From contig CAJUSH010000036.1 in assembly GCA_910589045.1 (NCBI GenBank), positions 1 through 37,271 on the forward strand: a stretch of DNA of 37,271 nt. The letters run 5' to 3'. The notes below the pieces were generated by a model. The model ran no database searches. It saw only the letters and a program-made list of their open reading frames with translations, and was not told where the DNA came from. This DNA comes from an uncultured Eubacterium sp. GTDB taxonomy: Bacteria; Bacillota_A; Clostridia; Lachnospirales; Lachnospiraceae. The number at the start of each line of letters is the position of its first letter. Within the stretch, counting starts at the first letter, position 1. Shown one piece after another: positions 1 to 7,986 of the stretch. Both the position numbers and the translations under genes were made by a program.

Positions 1-348
1 TGAGGTAGTCTTCTTGGTCTTGCTGTTCTTGAAGGTCACTTTGACTACAGTACTACCAGTAACTGTACCGGGGGTAACCTTGATACCCTTCTTGCTGGCA
101 GCCACCTTTACGGTTGCCTTGCTGGAGTTTCCTACAGTAGCCTTGGTAATCTTAAACTTCTTCAAGGTAGCTGCGGAAGCCTTGTAGGTCTTTGTAGCAC
201 CGCCGACTCTAACAGCAAACTGTTTAGAAGCCATGGCAGGTGTACTTGCTGCAGAAGCTACGGTTACATTTGTAGCTGCTGACAGTGAGAACGCCATTGC
301 TAAGGATAATCCTGTAGCTAACGCTCTCGTCATGAAACTCTTTTTCAT
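1..348 (-). CDS. Secreted Lys/Thr/Ser-rich protein, N-terminal part
   Basis: This gene runs off the left edge of the window; 116 codons are visible. It starts at ATG 348 behind a perfect AGGAGG site. The first ~33 residues form a signal peptide: MKKSFMTR, then a hydrophobic stretch rich in Ala, Leu and Ser, ending near a VASAA motif. The mature part is rich in Lys, Thr, Val, Ala and Gly, with alternating short beta-like segments (for example KVTFKNSKTKKTT). It resembles the Ig-like or Big-type repeats of clostridial surface proteins, but no family can be assigned from this fragment. Codons are strongly biased (GTA, GCT, AAG), unlike neighbouring genes, which suggests high expression. It has its own promoter and a short structured leader. 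Confidence 0.8.
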   Translation of the reverse strand, partial: MKKSFMTRALATGLSLAMAFSLSAATNVTVASAASTPAMASKQFAVRVGGATKTYKASAATLKKFKITKATVGNSSKATVKVAASKKGIKVTPGTVTGSTVVKVTFKNSKTKKTTS

Positions 349-372
349 GTCCTTTTTCCTCCTTAAATTTTG

Positions 373-388
373 TCATACTCTCGTATGA
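373..388 (-). other. GAGA-loop hairpin in the leader of the secreted protein gene
   Basis: The RNA reads TCATAC-GAGA-GTATGA, a 6-bp stem closed by a GNRA tetraloop, about 10 nt upstream of the AGGAGG site. A 5' hairpin of this kind can stabilise an abundant mRNA; that role is inference. The rest of the gene-free stretch 349-679 holds the promoter, an A/T-run segment at about 555-595 and the terminator at 613-640. Confidence 0.5.
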
Positions 389-407
389 TGTTTATTTTTG
401 TCATCTT

Positions 408-436
408 AGTATACAATATCCTCGGCAAATTGTCCA
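408..436 (-). promoter_or_regulatory. Sigma-A-type promoter of the secreted protein gene
   Basis: On the minus strand a -35 TGGACA (431-436) and a -10 TATACT (408-413) are separated by exactly 17 nt. Transcription would start near 401, giving a leader of about 50 nt before ATG 348. Confidence 0.7.
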
Positions 437-612
437 TAGCTTAGCCGCTAAATTTGCGAAAAACTTTAAACAATTCATCGCCACTTCCCACAAAAGATAC
501 TGTTTTCCATCTGACACTATATATTTACGATGGCACTGTTTAAAAAAGTGGGGTCGGAAAAATTTTTTTTAAATTTTTTTGAAAAAGTTTTGCTTTTGTC
601 CCCAGAAAACAC

Positions 613-640
613 GAAAAACCCCGCTAATTCGGGGTTTTTC
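613..640 (-). terminator. Intrinsic terminator after the autolysin gene
   Basis: Perfect 11-bp stem: GAAAAACCCCG (613-623), 6-nt loop, CGGGGTTTTTC (630-640). The A/T runs at the stem base make it usable from either strand. It lies 40 nt past the autolysin stop codon. Confidence 0.85.
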
Positions 641-679
641 GCTTGCCGATTCGGATTGCTGAACTATTACAGCTTATTT

Positions 680-3184
680 CTAATAAGAAAGCAGCGGCCT
701 GATATAGTCGTCACGCAGGCTGTAGCCGTAGTTGACGCCCGTCGCCCAGCCTGCCCCGGTAGGATTTTCGTGTACGCCGAGCCACTCCACATAGGGGGCA
801 GAGCTTCTTTTTACATAGGAGAAGCGGGGATCCACGCATTCTTTATTCAGCGGTTCGTCACAGGCATACGCCTTCAGATGCTGCACCTGTGCCCGGATGC
901 CAGTCTCCACATCCGGGAAGGACGCCCCGCTTACGCCCCCGGTCGCTCCGATGCCCGCAAAATTACACTGTTCTGGTTCCACATCGCCGCCAAAGCGCAG
1001 AAAGCCGGTTTCCTTACATACCTGGGCAAACACGACCTCTGCCTTGACGCCCTCCGCAACCGCCTCGTCGTAAACGATCTCGCAGAAGTCCTCCAGCGAA
1101 GGCGCACCGTACTCACTGTAAATATCCTCCGGATATTCACCGCCGCGCGCCCTGAAAAATGCCGCCATCTTTGCCGCAGTTGTATTGCTCTTTCCCATAA
1201 TGCCATAGCCTGCCACAACGCTTCTTGCGGCGGATGCGTCAGACCATGCGGTTCCTGCCGAATTGTAGAGATACGCCTTTACTTTATAATAATAGGTAGT
1301 TCCTGCTTCGCTTTCCGTCTCGTCAATATAAGAAAGCACGTCGGCACCTTTGAGCGTTACCACCTTTTTATAGCCGCCGCTCTCCTTCGTACTGCGGTAA
1401 ACGCGGTATCCGGCCGCTCCCGACACCTTTGTCCACTCCACATAAATTCCCGGCTTGCTCTTCGTAATTCTCGTCGATGTGAGACTCGGCGTCTGCATAT
1501 TTTTCACGCCCATGCCCTCCACATAGCCGGTGGAGCCGCTTATGAGATCCTTTTTGTTATAAGCATTGACTCTGTAATAATAGGTCATGCCCCGCTCTAC
1601 ATTCTTATCTACATAGTAATTCTGCGAATCCTTTGTGATCGTTGCAACCGTCTTGTAGCTGCCATCCGCGCTTGCAGCGCGCTGTACAACATAGCTTGAT
1701 GCCCCTGCCGCCTTCGTCCAAACGGCCTTGATCGTTCCGTCGTCCCTGACATCCAGCCGCTTCATTGCGGGAGACTTTAACAGGGTTGCCGTAAGTGCGG
1801 CAGAGCTTTTTCCAAAACCTTCATTATTATAGAGTGTATTGATCGTGCGAATCTTGTAGCTGTAGGTAGCGCCGGGCACGGCCGTCTTGTCGTTATAGGC
1901 GCCCTTCGCAGCGTCCTTTATCGTTGCGATGCGCTTATAGGCACCTCCGTTTTCACTGCGGTAAACGGCATAGCCGTCCGCATCCTCATACGGCCTCCAG
2001 CTCAGCTTGAAATAGCCGCCCGACATCTGCTTGATTCCCGTAAGGCTTGTGCCCCCGATTGTCGCGCCGCCGACGATCCTTGAATATTCACTGAAAAATG
2101 TTACGCCGCCGGAACTGCTGTACGCCCTGACCTTATAGTAATATTTCTTGCCAAGCTCCACATCGGGGTCGATATAGGCTGTATTTTCACGTCCGATGAC
2201 CTTTGCAACACGGGTATACGTGCCGTTTTTCTTCTCGGAGCGGTAAACAAGATAACCCTTTGCCTGCGCCTGCTCGTCCCAGGTGACCGAAAGCTCCTTG
2301 TAGCTCGGTGCGCTCAGTGTAACTGCAGGCTCAACAAGCCCGTTGTATACAAGATCATAGTATTCCGCAATGCCTTCTACGTCCGCTTTTGCGAGCTTTT
2401 TCAGCTGTGCGTCGGTTCCGAGATAGTTTTTGCGGTCTGACTCACAGGATACAAAGGCATGCTCCACGATAATTCCCGTAATCCCCTGGAGCTTTGCGTT
2501 TCGGATGACGCCATAGTAGTCCGCGATGCTGCCGTCGCTGTAGGTGTTCCCGCTCTCGGAATTTCTCGTGCGGATTCCCAGGTCCGGCAGGCCAAGCGCC
2601 GTGAGCTTTTCCAGGATTGCGCCGGAAAGACCGCTTCCCTCCGCACTGAGCTTCGGGCGATAGCTGTCATTGGGGTAAAACACCATGCTTCCGCTCGTCT
2701 CCAGATTGGATGATGCATTGTTATGGATACTGATAAATACATCTGCGTTATTCGCGACTGAACGGCTTACCCGCTCACTCAAATCCAGATATGTATCCGT
2801 GCTCCGCGTCATATAAACCTGCACGCCCGCATACTCCTCCAGATATGCTTTGATATATTTTGCAATTTTCAGATTAACCGTTTTTTCCTGCATACCGTCG
2901 TAGGTTGCCCCGGCGTCGCTCCCTCCGTGCCCGGCATCAATGGCTACAACCAAATCTCCGTTTGACGCCGCATAAGTCGATGCCTCGTCTGTTTCCTCAA
3001 TATCCGGCAGATCCGATCCGGTGTCCTCCTCGCCTGCCGCATCAATAACGCCAAGCGCTTCCAGCGTTTCTGCCGCACCGGTTTTTATCTTCGCCTGTAC
3101 CGGGACAAAATCCGCAAGGGTCGTCGCCAGCACCGCCGCCGTTAAAAATCCTGCCAGTAGTGATTTCATGGTACGTTTCTTCAT
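680..3184 (-). CDS. Bifunctional autolysin: N-acetylmuramoyl-L-alanine amidase, four Fn3-like repeats, glucosaminidase
   Basis: 834-residue secreted peptidoglycan hydrolase. Residues 1-31 are a signal peptide, and 32-75 an acidic linker. Residues ~78-280 are an Amidase_3 domain, which cuts the bond between MurNAc and L-Ala; the zinc ligands H86 (DAGHGG), E100 and H154 (ISIHNN) and the catalytic E241 (IIVEHAF) are all present. Four fibronectin-III-like repeats of about 95 residues follow (~285-660), each with a GY.VYRS-like strand and a YYYKV-like strand. Residues 664-834 match the endo-beta-N-acetylglucosaminidase family, with a probable catalytic Glu in CKETGF near 725. The start ATG 3184 has GAAAGGA upstream. 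Upstream lies a 339-bp gap with a dyad and tandem repeats; downstream is a clear terminator, so the gene is monocistronic. Domain identification is firm; the number of Fn3 repeats is by eye. Confidence 0.93.
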   Translation of the reverse strand: MKKRTMKSLLAGFLTAAVLATTLADFVPVQAKIKTGAAETLEALGVIDAAGEEDTGSDLPDIEETDEASTYAASNGDLVVAIDAGHGGSDAGATYDGMQEKTVNLKIAKYIKAYLEEYAGVQVYMTRSTDTYLDLSERVSRSVANNADVFISIHNNASSNLETSGSMVFYPNDSYRPKLSAEGSGLSGAILEKLTALGLPDLGIRTRNSESGNTYSDGSIADYYGVIRNAKLQGITGIIVEHAFVSCESDRKNYLGTDAQLKKLAKADVEGIAEYYDLVYNGLVEPAVTLSAPSYKELSVTWDEQAQAKGYLVYRSEKKNGTYTRVAKVIGRENTAYIDPDVELGKKYYYKVRAYSSSGGVTFFSEYSRIVGGATIGGTSLTGIKQMSGGYFKLSWRPYEDADGYAVYRSENGGAYKRIATIKDAAKGAYNDKTAVPGATYSYKIRTINTLYNNEGFGKSSAALTATLLKSPAMKRLDVRDDGTIKAVWTKAAGASSYVVQRAASADGSYKTVATITKDSQNYYVDKNVERGMTYYYRVNAYNKKDLISGSTGYVEGMGVKNMQTPSLTSTRITKSKPGIYVEWTKVSGAAGYRVYRSTKESGGYKKVVTLKGADVLSYIDETESEAGTTYYYKVKAYLYNSAGTAWSDASAARSVVAGYGIMGKSNTTAAKMAAFFRARGGEYPEDIYSEYGAPSLEDFCEIVYDEAVAEGVKAEVVFAQVCKETGFLRFGGDVEPEQCNFAGIGATGGVSGASFPDVETGIRAQVQHLKAYACDEPLNKECVDPRFSYVKRSSAPYVEWLGVHENPTGAGWATGVNYGYSLRDDYIRPLLSY

Positions 3185-3230
3185 ACTAGTTCCTTTCTGG
3201 TGCTTATTTCTCTTTTTTACATAATAAAGC

Positions 3231-3261
3231 TTATAAGAAAATGCAGGGCAATTTCTTATAA
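3231..3261. promoter_or_regulatory. Long dyad upstream of the autolysin gene
   Basis: A 10-bp inverted repeat, TTATAAGAAA (3231-3240) and TTTCTTATAA (3252-3261), encloses a second small dyad TGC-AGG-GCA. It sits 47 nt upstream of the autolysin start. No T-run follows on either strand, so it is a poor terminator. It could be an operator or leader hairpin. No convincing -35/-10 pair is seen nearby. Confidence 0.4.
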
Positions 3262-3279
3262 AAAGGTAGCGCCCCGTAA

Positions 3280-3381
3280 AGCGGTTCCTGTAATATTTGT
3301 TCTGATTACAGGGTTCGCGGAGCGGTTCCTGTAATATTTGTTTTGATTACAGGGTTCGCGGAGCGGTTCCTGTAATATATA
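3280..3381. repeat. 41-bp tandem repeat, about 2.4 copies, with internal dyad
   Basis: Copies start at 3280, 3321 and 3362 with a period of exactly 41; the first two differ at one base and the third is partial. Each full copy contains CCTGTAAT, about 10 nt of spacer, then ATTACAGG, so each can form an 8-bp hairpin. It lies in the gene-free stretch 3185-3523 between arcC and the autolysin gene. The rest of that stretch holds the dyad at 3231-3261, a weak dyad GGAAAT/ATTTCC near 3434-3453 and the arcC terminator. Confidence 0.85.
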
Positions 3382-3461
3382 TACGATAATTTTGACGAAA
3401 TTTTGAGGGTTTCCCGCGAAAAAGAGCTCTATCGGAAATCCGGAGGAATTTCCGGCATGAC

Positions 3462-3493
3462 AAAAAACCGCTTGATATCTCAAACGGCTTTTT
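3462..3493 (-). terminator. arcC: Intrinsic terminator of arcC
   Basis: On the minus strand the RNA has AAAAAGCCGTTTGA, the loop GATA, then TCAAGCGGTTTTTT. The two imperfect positions become G-U wobble pairs only in the minus-strand RNA, which fixes its direction. It lies about 30 nt past the arcC stop codon. Confidence 0.8.
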
Positions 3494-3523
3494 ACTGCGT
3501 CTTTAGATAAAGCCATCGAATGT

Positions 3524-4447
3524 CTACTTGCGGATGCAGGTGCCCGTAAGCGCGTCCCGTCCGCTTCCAAGCCTGGTGATCACCGCCCTGCGGATCGCGG
3601 AATTTCCGATGAAATCCACAGCCGCCTGTATTTTCGGCAGGATCGTACCCTCCTCGAACGCTCCGGCCATGATATATTCCTTTGCCTGCGCAGCGCTCAT
3701 CTGCTCAATCGCCCTTTGATCCGGCATCCCATAATTCAGATATACGTAGTCCTCTCCGGTCAGGATGATCAGCTCGTCCGCATCCAGCAGCTCTGCCAGC
3801 CTGCCCGCGGCCAGATCCTTCTCGATCACCGCGCTCGCACCCTGCAGGTTGTGCCCCTGTGCCAGGACGGGAATCCCGCCCCCACCGCAGGCGATCACTA
3901 CCTGGTCCGCATCCACCAGCGCGCGTATGGAATCAATTTCCACGATATCGAGCGGCTTTGGCGCCGCCACGATTCGGCGATAGCCGCCCCCTGCCTCCGT
4001 GATGTAGTTGCCTTTTTTCTCCTCTGCATCGGCATCCTCCCGGTTCATCACGCGCCCGATGATCTTCGTCGGGTTATAAAATGCCTCATCATAGGGGTCT
4101 ACGGTCATCTGTGTCAGAATCGTCGCCACAGGCTTATAAATGCCGCGGTTCAGAAGCTCCGTGCGGATCGCATTCTGCAGATCGTAGCCGATATAGCCCT
4201 GGCTCATCGCTGAGCAGACGCTCATGGGGGTCGCCGTGTATTCGGGATAAAGCCGCGCAAACTCCGACATCGCCGTATGGATCATACCGACCTGCGGGCC
4301 GTTGCTGTGTGTGATAACGACCCTTGCATCCTCGCTGATTAGATCTGCCACTGCCCTGGCCGTTTTTTTCGTCGCCGTCTTTTGCTCCGGCAGAGTTGTA
4401 CCCAGCGCCTCATGTCCCAGCGCAATGACGATTTTCCTTTTCTTCAT
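3524..4447 (-). CDS. arcC: Carbamate kinase
   Basis: 307 residues from ATG 4447, which has GGAGG 9 nt upstream. An in-frame ATG at 4510 is rejected because it lies in the upstream terminator and adds 21 residues not typical of the family. The enzyme transfers phosphate between carbamoyl phosphate and ADP, giving ATP, CO2 and ammonia at the end of arginine or purine-derived catabolism. Family signatures of the amino-acid kinase fold are present: the N-terminal ALGHEALGTT loop, ITHSNGPQVG, the ACGGGGIPV glycine motif and the LTGEDYVYLNYG region. Length is normal (~310). No arginine deiminase or ornithine transcarbamylase gene lies nearby; it is flanked by terminators and appears to be monocistronic. 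Confidence 0.93.
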   Translation of the reverse strand: MKKRKIVIALGHEALGTTLPEQKTATKKTARAVADLISEDARVVITHSNGPQVGMIHTAMSEFARLYPEYTATPMSVCSAMSQGYIGYDLQNAIRTELLNRGIYKPVATILTQMTVDPYDEAFYNPTKIIGRVMNREDADAEEKKGNYITEAGGGYRRIVAAPKPLDIVEIDSIRALVDADQVVIACGGGGIPVLAQGHNLQGASAVIEKDLAAGRLAELLDADELIILTGEDYVYLNYGMPDQRAIEQMSAAQAKEYIMAGAFEEGTILPKIQAAVDFIGNSAIRRAVITRLGSGRDALTGTCIRK

Positions 4448-4481
4448 GTATGTATTCCTCCATGGAACATTTCTGAAATCC

Positions 4482-4510
4482 AGTCTAACACATAAAAAGG
4501 CATGATTCAA
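4482..4510 (-). promoter_or_regulatory. Candidate arcC promoter overlapping the htrA terminator
   Basis: Minus-strand -35 TTGAAT (4505-4510) and -10 TAGACT (4482-4487) are 17 nt apart, four of six matches each. The -35 lies at the inner end of the terminator hairpin, so termination of htrA and initiation of arcC share DNA. Predicted leader is about 30 nt. Confidence 0.45.
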
Positions 4511-4529
4511 GCGCGAATCATGCCTTTTT
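4494..4529 (-). terminator. htrA: Intrinsic terminator of htrA
   Basis: Perfect 15-bp stem: AAAAAGGCATGATTC (4494-4508), 6-nt loop, GAATCATGCCTTTTT (4515-4529). The T-run forms the end of the stem in the minus-strand RNA. It begins 28 nt past the htrA stop codon. Confidence 0.9.
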
Positions 4530-4557
4530 CATATATACCTGCCCCGTGAAAAGCAGC

Positions 4558-6021
4558 TCAGTCCTTGCTGCCAAGGGTAACATCCAGCTCATGCTCCACA
4601 TACTGGCCGTTATCCGTACGGCAGATGGTGATCTTCACCTCTGTTCCGGCTGCCCGGTACTGCATCAGGTCATTCAGATCTTCCATCGTCGCAACGCTGT
4701 GTCCGTCAAACTCGGTGATAATATCCCCCTGCTGCATGCCGGCCTTTGCCGCCGCGCTTCCCTCGTACACCTTTGCCACATAGATACCGGAAGGAACGTT
4801 ATAGGATTCGGATACGGACTGATCCACGCCAAATCCGTTGACACCGAGATATGCCGCCTTCTCCTCCGTCACCTTTTCGCGTGTGATCAGCTCATTGATG
4901 ATCGGAGCCGCAATGGTCATGGGAATCGCAAAGCCGACGCCATCCACATATTCTCCGCCGATCTTAGAAGAGTTAATGCCGATCACCTCGCCGTTGACAT
5001 TTAAGAGTGCGCCGCCGGAATTTCCGGGGTTGATGCTCGCATCCGTCTGTGTCAGCGTATTGGTATAAGATTCCCCGGTGGTGCTGTCCTGAGCCGTAAC
5101 CTCGCGCTCCAGTGCGCTGATAATACCGCTTGTAACAGACTGTCCATATCCAAGAGCGTTGCCGATGGCAATGACCGGCTCACCGACCTTCTCACTGCCC
5201 TTGTCATTTATGGTCGCAACCTGAATCGCAGCCCTGGTTTCCTCCTCGATATCGCTCTTCGCTACCTTTACGACTGCAAGGTCGTTGCCGGGGCTGGTGC
5301 CCTTAACCTCAACTGCCGCCGTGCTTCCGTCACAAAACTGTACGGTCAGCGTTGTAGCGCCGTCCACCACATGGTTATTCGTGGCGATATACAGATAATT
5401 ATCATCCTCGCTGACAATGAAGCCGCTTCCCGCATAATCCTGCTGCTTGGAAAACGTCTGCCCAAAAAAGGTCCGGTACTCCCGCTCGGTCATATTCGTG
5501 ATCGCCACAATGGATGGCATCGCCTTCTCAACGATAGCGGAAACGTCCGAAACGACCGTCGCCCCGTTCAGATAGGGCAGCGCCTGCTGCTCCGTCTCAT
5601 TCGTCGGAGTTGTTGTCAGTGCCGAGGGCTGCTGGGTTTCGTTGACGATCACCTGCTCCTTCTGAGGGATCAGGTAATTCACGCCGCCAAATACACCGCC
5701 GCCCACCAGGCCGAATACGGCCGCCAGGCATGCACATTTTGCAACGGTGACGCCAAAGCCATGCTTTTTCTTTCCCTTCTCCCGTTTATCCCCCGTCCCG
5801 GACTCTGCCATCGTCCGGCGCTCGTAAGGGCTGTAATAGCGGTCCCTGGGCTGTTCTGCCTGACCGTTCGTGTAGGAGCCGTAAATATTTTCCGCCGTAT
5901 GTCCTGCGTCGCTCTCGGTTCCGGTGTAGCGGTAGCTGTTATCCTGCGGATCTACCGGATAGGAAGAATCTCCGCCGTAATTGTTCTGAAACTGTTCGTT
6001 CTCTTTGTTGTAGTTATCCAT
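4558..6021 (-). CDS. htrA: HtrA/DegP-like membrane-anchored serine protease with PDZ domain
   Basis: 487 residues. Residues 1-88 are a hydrophilic cytoplasmic tail rich in Asn, Tyr, Gln and Ser, ending in a Lys-rich patch. One membrane segment follows at ~91-118 (VTVAKCACLAAVFGLVGG), so the protease domain faces outside. The catalytic triad is H217 (TNNHVV), D247 (GNDLAVV) and S335 (NPGNSGG). One PDZ domain occupies ~390-475. The family degrades or refolds misfolded secreted proteins at the membrane surface. Start ATG 6021 has GAGGGG upstream. A 124-bp gap separates it from glmS, with no strong promoter seen; a strong terminator follows the gene. Length and layout match Gram-positive HtrA proteins. 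Confidence 0.95.
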   Translation of the reverse strand: MDNYNKENEQFQNNYGGDSSYPVDPQDNSYRYTGTESDAGHTAENIYGSYTNGQAEQPRDRYYSPYERRTMAESGTGDKREKGKKKHGFGVTVAKCACLAAVFGLVGGGVFGGVNYLIPQKEQVIVNETQQPSALTTTPTNETEQQALPYLNGATVVSDVSAIVEKAMPSIVAITNMTEREYRTFFGQTFSKQQDYAGSGFIVSEDDNYLYIATNNHVVDGATTLTVQFCDGSTAAVEVKGTSPGNDLAVVKVAKSDIEEETRAAIQVATINDKGSEKVGEPVIAIGNALGYGQSVTSGIISALEREVTAQDSTTGESYTNTLTQTDASINPGNSGGALLNVNGEVIGINSSKIGGEYVDGVGFAIPMTIAAPIINELITREKVTEEKAAYLGVNGFGVDQSVSESYNVPSGIYVAKVYEGSAAAKAGMQQGDIITEFDGHSVATMEDLNDLMQYRAAGTEVKITICRTDNGQYVEHELDVTLGSKD

Positions 6022-6145
6022 ATAAATGCCCCTCTCTTCTCTGTTATTGTTTCTGTCTCTTATAACAATCTGTCTTTGATGTTACCTAGTCTACAGAGAA
6101 GATGTGACCGTTTTGTGTCTTAAATTTGTAGAATTTTTGTCTTTT

Positions 6146-7981
6146 TTATTCCACCGTCACCGACTTTGCCAGGTTTCTCGGCTTATCCACGTCACAGCCT
6201 CTGCCAACGGACACATAGTAGGCAAACAGCTGAAGCGGAATGATCGCCAGCGAATTTGTGAAATATTTATTTGTCTGCGGTATGTAGATCACATAATCCG
6301 CCGACTTTTCGATCTCGGTGTTATCCTCATTTGTAACGGCGAGCACGACAGCGCCGCGGGAACGGACCTCCACGATATTGCTCATCGTCTTTTTATAAAG
6401 CTCCTTCTGCGTCACGAGCGAAGTTACAAGGGTTCCCTCCTCGATAAGCGAGATCGTCCCGTGCTTGAGTTCTCCCGCCGCATATGCCTCCGAGTGGATA
6501 TAAGAAATCTCCTTTAATTTCAGCGAGCCCTCCATGCCGATCGCATAGTCGATCCCACGCCCGATAAAAAACACATCCTTCGCACCCACGTAGCGGTTTG
6601 CAATCTTCTGGATGTTCTGCTTGTTTGCAAGAAGCATCTCGATCTGTGCCGGGATCGCCTTCAGCTCGGTGAGCATATCCGAAACCTCCGCATCTGTCAC
6701 CGTCCCCCGTGCCTCTGCAAAATGGATCGCCAGAAGATAGAGCGCGATGAGCTGCGCCGAATACGCCTTAGTCGTGGCAACGGCAATCTCCGGCCCCGCC
6801 CATGTATACATCACGCGATCCGCCTCCCGCGCAATGGAGCTTCCCACAACGTTCACAATGCCAAGGGTCATAATGCCCTGCTCCTTTGTCTCCCGCAGCG
6901 CTGCGATGGAATCCGCAGTCTCGCCGGACTGGCTGATGATGATTACCAGATCATTCGGGTTTAAGATGGGGTCGCGATAGCGAAATTCACTGGCAAGATC
7001 CACCTCAACCGGAATACGTGCCAGTCCCTCCAGTATATATTTTGCTGTAACGCCGGTATGATACGCACTGCCGCAGGCCACGATATGGATGCGGTTGATC
7101 TTCTGAATCTCCTCCGCACACATACCCAGCTCCTCGATCACAATCCCGTTTTCCTTGATGCGTGGATTTAATGTATCACGGACGGTTTTTGGCTGCTCGT
7201 ACATTTCCTTCAGCATGAAATGCTCGTAACCGCCCTTTTCCGCCGCGTTGATATCCCACTCGATCGCCTTGCTCTCCTTGGTAATCGGCTCGCCGTCGCT
7301 GTTGAAAAACTCGATCGCCTCCTCCGTGAGACAGGCAATCTCCTCGTTCTCGATAAAATAGACGTCGCGGGTATATTTCAGTACCGCCGGGACATCCGAT
7401 GCAATGAGGTTTCCGTCGGCTGATTTTCCGACGATCAGAGGGGAATCCTTGCGCAGAGCGTAAACCTTGTCAGGGCAATCCGCGAACAGAATCCCGAGCG
7501 CATAGGAGCCTTCCACCCGGTGCATAACCTCCGTGATCGTTTCGATGACCTCCCCTTGCGTCTTTTTATAATAATAGTCCAGAAGATGCGCAACAATCTC
7601 CGTATCGGTATCCGACACAAACCGGTAGCCCCGGTCGACCAGCTTCTTTTTCAGCTTTATATAGTTCTCAATAATACCGTTATGCACCACTGCTATGCTC
7701 CGGGCTTCATTGAAATGCGGGTGTGCGTTCGTATCGTTCGGCTCGCCGTGGGTCGCCCAGCGGGTGTGTCCGATACCGACGGTCCCGGGCATCGTGCTCC
7801 CGTCATGGGTCAGCTCGCTCAAGACCTTCAGACGCCCGGTGCTCTTTTGTATATTGATCGCGCTGCCGTCGTAAATCGCCAGTCCGGCAGAGTCGTATCC
7901 ACGGTATTCCAGCTTTGAAAGACCGTCAAGCAAAACAGGGGCAGCCTGACGCTTGCCGATATATCCTACGATTCCACACAT
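6146..7981 (-). CDS. glmS: Glutamine--fructose-6-phosphate aminotransferase (isomerizing)
   Basis: 611 residues, full length. GlmS makes glucosamine-6-phosphate from fructose-6-phosphate and glutamine, the first step of UDP-GlcNAc synthesis for peptidoglycan and wall polymers. The protein begins MCGIVGYIG, with Cys2 as the N-terminal nucleophile of the glutaminase domain (~1-220), followed by two SIS sugar-isomerase domains (CGSAYHTG, then SQSGETADS). It ends KSVTVE, typical of the family. The gene starts 5 bp after the LCP stop codon, and its ribosome binding site (AAGGAG) overlaps that stop codon. There is therefore no room for a glmS ribozyme immediately upstream. It probably shares the LCP promoter. 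Confidence 0.97.
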   Translation of the reverse strand: MCGIVGYIGKRQAAPVLLDGLSKLEYRGYDSAGLAIYDGSAINIQKSTGRLKVLSELTHDGSTMPGTVGIGHTRWATHGEPNDTNAHPHFNEARSIAVVHNGIIENYIKLKKKLVDRGYRFVSDTDTEIVAHLLDYYYKKTQGEVIETITEVMHRVEGSYALGILFADCPDKVYALRKDSPLIVGKSADGNLIASDVPAVLKYTRDVYFIENEEIACLTEEAIEFFNSDGEPITKESKAIEWDINAAEKGGYEHFMLKEMYEQPKTVRDTLNPRIKENGIVIEELGMCAEEIQKINRIHIVACGSAYHTGVTAKYILEGLARIPVEVDLASEFRYRDPILNPNDLVIIISQSGETADSIAALRETKEQGIMTLGIVNVVGSSIAREADRVMYTWAGPEIAVATTKAYSAQLIALYLLAIHFAEARGTVTDAEVSDMLTELKAIPAQIEMLLANKQNIQKIANRYVGAKDVFFIGRGIDYAIGMEGSLKLKEISYIHSEAYAAGELKHGTISLIEEGTLVTSLVTQKELYKKTMSNIVEVRSRGAVVLAVTNEDNTEIEKSADYVIYIPQTNKYFTNSLAIIPLQLFAYYVSVGRGCDVDKPRNLAKSVTVE

Positions 7982-7986
7982 ATTTT

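Noticed and set aside
530..1699. Plus-strand open frame of 389 codons opposite the autolysin
   Set aside because: It crosses the terminator and the catalytic domain of the autolysin on the other strand; composition is that of a reverse-frame shadow.
4447..4510. Longer arcC starting at ATG 4510
   Set aside because: That start is inside the htrA terminator hairpin, has no ribosome binding site, and adds residues absent from carbamate kinases.
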